The position numbers were made by a program, and so were the translations under genes. DNA of 5,705 nucleotides from Thioalkalivibrio sp. (GTDB lineage: Bacteria > Pseudomonadota > Gammaproteobacteria > Ectothiorhodospirales > Ectothiorhodospiraceae), in NCBI GenBank assembly GCA_007136145.1, contig SLHN01000003.1:1-5705 (forward strand), read 5' to 3'. Shown one piece after another: positions 5,097 to 5,705 of the stretch (the stretch's first letter is position 1; every line of letters begins with the position of its first letter). The notes below the pieces were generated by a model, which was given only the letters and a program-made list of their open reading frames with translations, searched no databases and was not told where the DNA came from.

Positions 5097-5705
5097 ATGC
5101 CTGCCTATGCCGAGCTGACCTGCTACAGCAATTTCACCTTTCTCCGTGGCGCCTCACACCCGGAGGAGCTGGTTCGGCAGGCAGCCCGGCTCGGCTATCG
5201 CGCACTGGCAATCACCGACGAGTGTTCGCTCGCGGGCGTGGTCCGGGCGCACCAGGCAGCCGCGGAAACCGGTCTTCATCTGATTGTCGGCACGGACCTG
5301 CGGCTTTGTGACGGACCTCGCTTGACCCTGCTGGCCCGTTCGCTGGTTGGCTACCGGACCCTGTGTCGCCTGATCACCCATGCCCGCAGAGCGGCACACA
5401 AGGGAGAGTACCGCCTCGGAACAGAAGATCTGCTGCGGCCCGAGTGGGCCGGCCTGCCCGATTGCGAGGTATTGTGGCGTTTCGAAACCAGCAATGGTGG
5501 ACCATCCCACCCCGTACCACCGCGCGCCGCGTCGGAGGACCAGCATTGGGCACAATGGCTGTGTCATGCGATCGCACCGGAGCGGATGCATATTGCAGTC
5601 ACGATGGCACGCAGCCCCGATGACGCGGCGTTGCGGGCACGTGCCACGCGCCTAGGGGCGGCGACTGGGATCTCGGTCGTCGCCTGCGGAGATGTGCATA
5701 TGCAA
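5097..5705 (+). CDS. dnaE2: Error-prone DNA polymerase DnaE2 (ImuC), N-terminal part, cut by the window edge
   Basis: The frame is open from ATG 5097 to the last base, 203 codons, which is about a fifth of the usual polymerase length of just over 1000 residues. It encodes the start of the N-terminal PHP domain. Diagnostic DnaE2 wording is present: YAELTCYSNFTFLRGASHPEELV (4-26), GYRALAITDECSLAGVVRAH (33-52), LIVGTDLRL (62-70), LITHARRAAHKGEYRL (92-107) and CGDVHM (197-202). DnaE2 is a class-C translesion polymerase that acts with ImuA and ImuB in damage-induced mutagenesis. The family usually has ELHC near residues 6-9; here it reads ELTC, and residue 10 is Tyr, so the first metal-ligand region of the PHP site looks degenerate. 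It has its own LexA box and ribosome binding site and is separate from the dprE pair. No imuA or imuB lies immediately upstream. Confidence 0.94.
   Translation, partial: MPAYAELTCYSNFTFLRGASHPEELVRQAARLGYRALAITDECSLAGVVRAHQAAAETGLHLIVGTDLRLCDGPRLTLLARSLVGYRTLCRLITHARRAAHKGEYRLGTEDLLRPEWAGLPDCEVLWRFETSNGGPSHPVPPRAASEDQHWAQWLCHAIAPERMHIAVTMARSPDDAALRARATRLGAATGISVVACGDVHMQ

Noticed and set aside
1..5705. CRISPR arrays, tRNA or rRNA genes, insertion sequences, attachment sites
   Set aside because: I saw no regularly spaced repeats, no cloverleaf-like or rRNA sequence, no transposase motif and no flanking terminal inverted repeats.

Overview
The window looks like chromosome of a GC-rich gammaproteobacterium, probably a Chromatiales- or Pseudomonas-like lineage. 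Three things suggest this: the trxB / acyltransferase / aat gene order, protein wording close to the gamma versions of TrxB and Aat, and a perfect LexA operator of the CTGT-N8-ACAG type upstream of dnaE2. All main genes are on the + strand. Family calls were made by reading the translations against family motifs from memory, with no database search.

Layout. Bases 1-667 hold the 3' two thirds of thioredoxin reductase trxB, which has an unusual C-terminal tail with a near-exact internal repeat. Bases 687-1874 encode a FemAB/GNAT-fold predicted N-acyltransferase (COG3146/DUF482 type). Bases 1979-2719 are aat, the leucyl/phenylalanyl-tRNA-protein transferase of the N-degron pathway. After a 110-base gap with a small hairpin come two translationally coupled genes. 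Bases 2830-4131 encode a DprE1-like FAD oxidase and bases 4128-4886 a DprE2-like short-chain reductase. In actinobacteria the two together epimerise polyprenyl-phospho-ribofuranose to the arabinofuranose sugar donor. Bases 4886-5062 hold a short frame resembling a signal peptide or the start of a truncated membrane protein. Bases 5036-5096 form a compact SOS control region, and the start of dnaE2 (imuC) runs off the right edge at 5705.

How the parts relate. trxB, the acyltransferase and aat look like an old housekeeping block. The dprE1-dprE2 pair looks like an accessory insertion where many gammaproteobacteria carry the arginyl-tRNA-protein transferase gene. It could make a lipid-linked D-arabinofuranose (or a related 2'-epimerised pentose) for surface glycosylation, but the prenyltransferase that makes its substrate and the glycosyltransferase that uses its product are not visible here. 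dnaE2 is separately controlled as a damage-inducible translesion polymerase, without imuA/imuB immediately upstream.

The points most worth following are: the DprE1/DprE2 pair in a Gram-negative housekeeping context, with alanine at the benzothiazinone-target cysteine; the possible glycosyltransferase remnant ending inside the LexA box; and the stand-alone SOS promoter of dnaE2.
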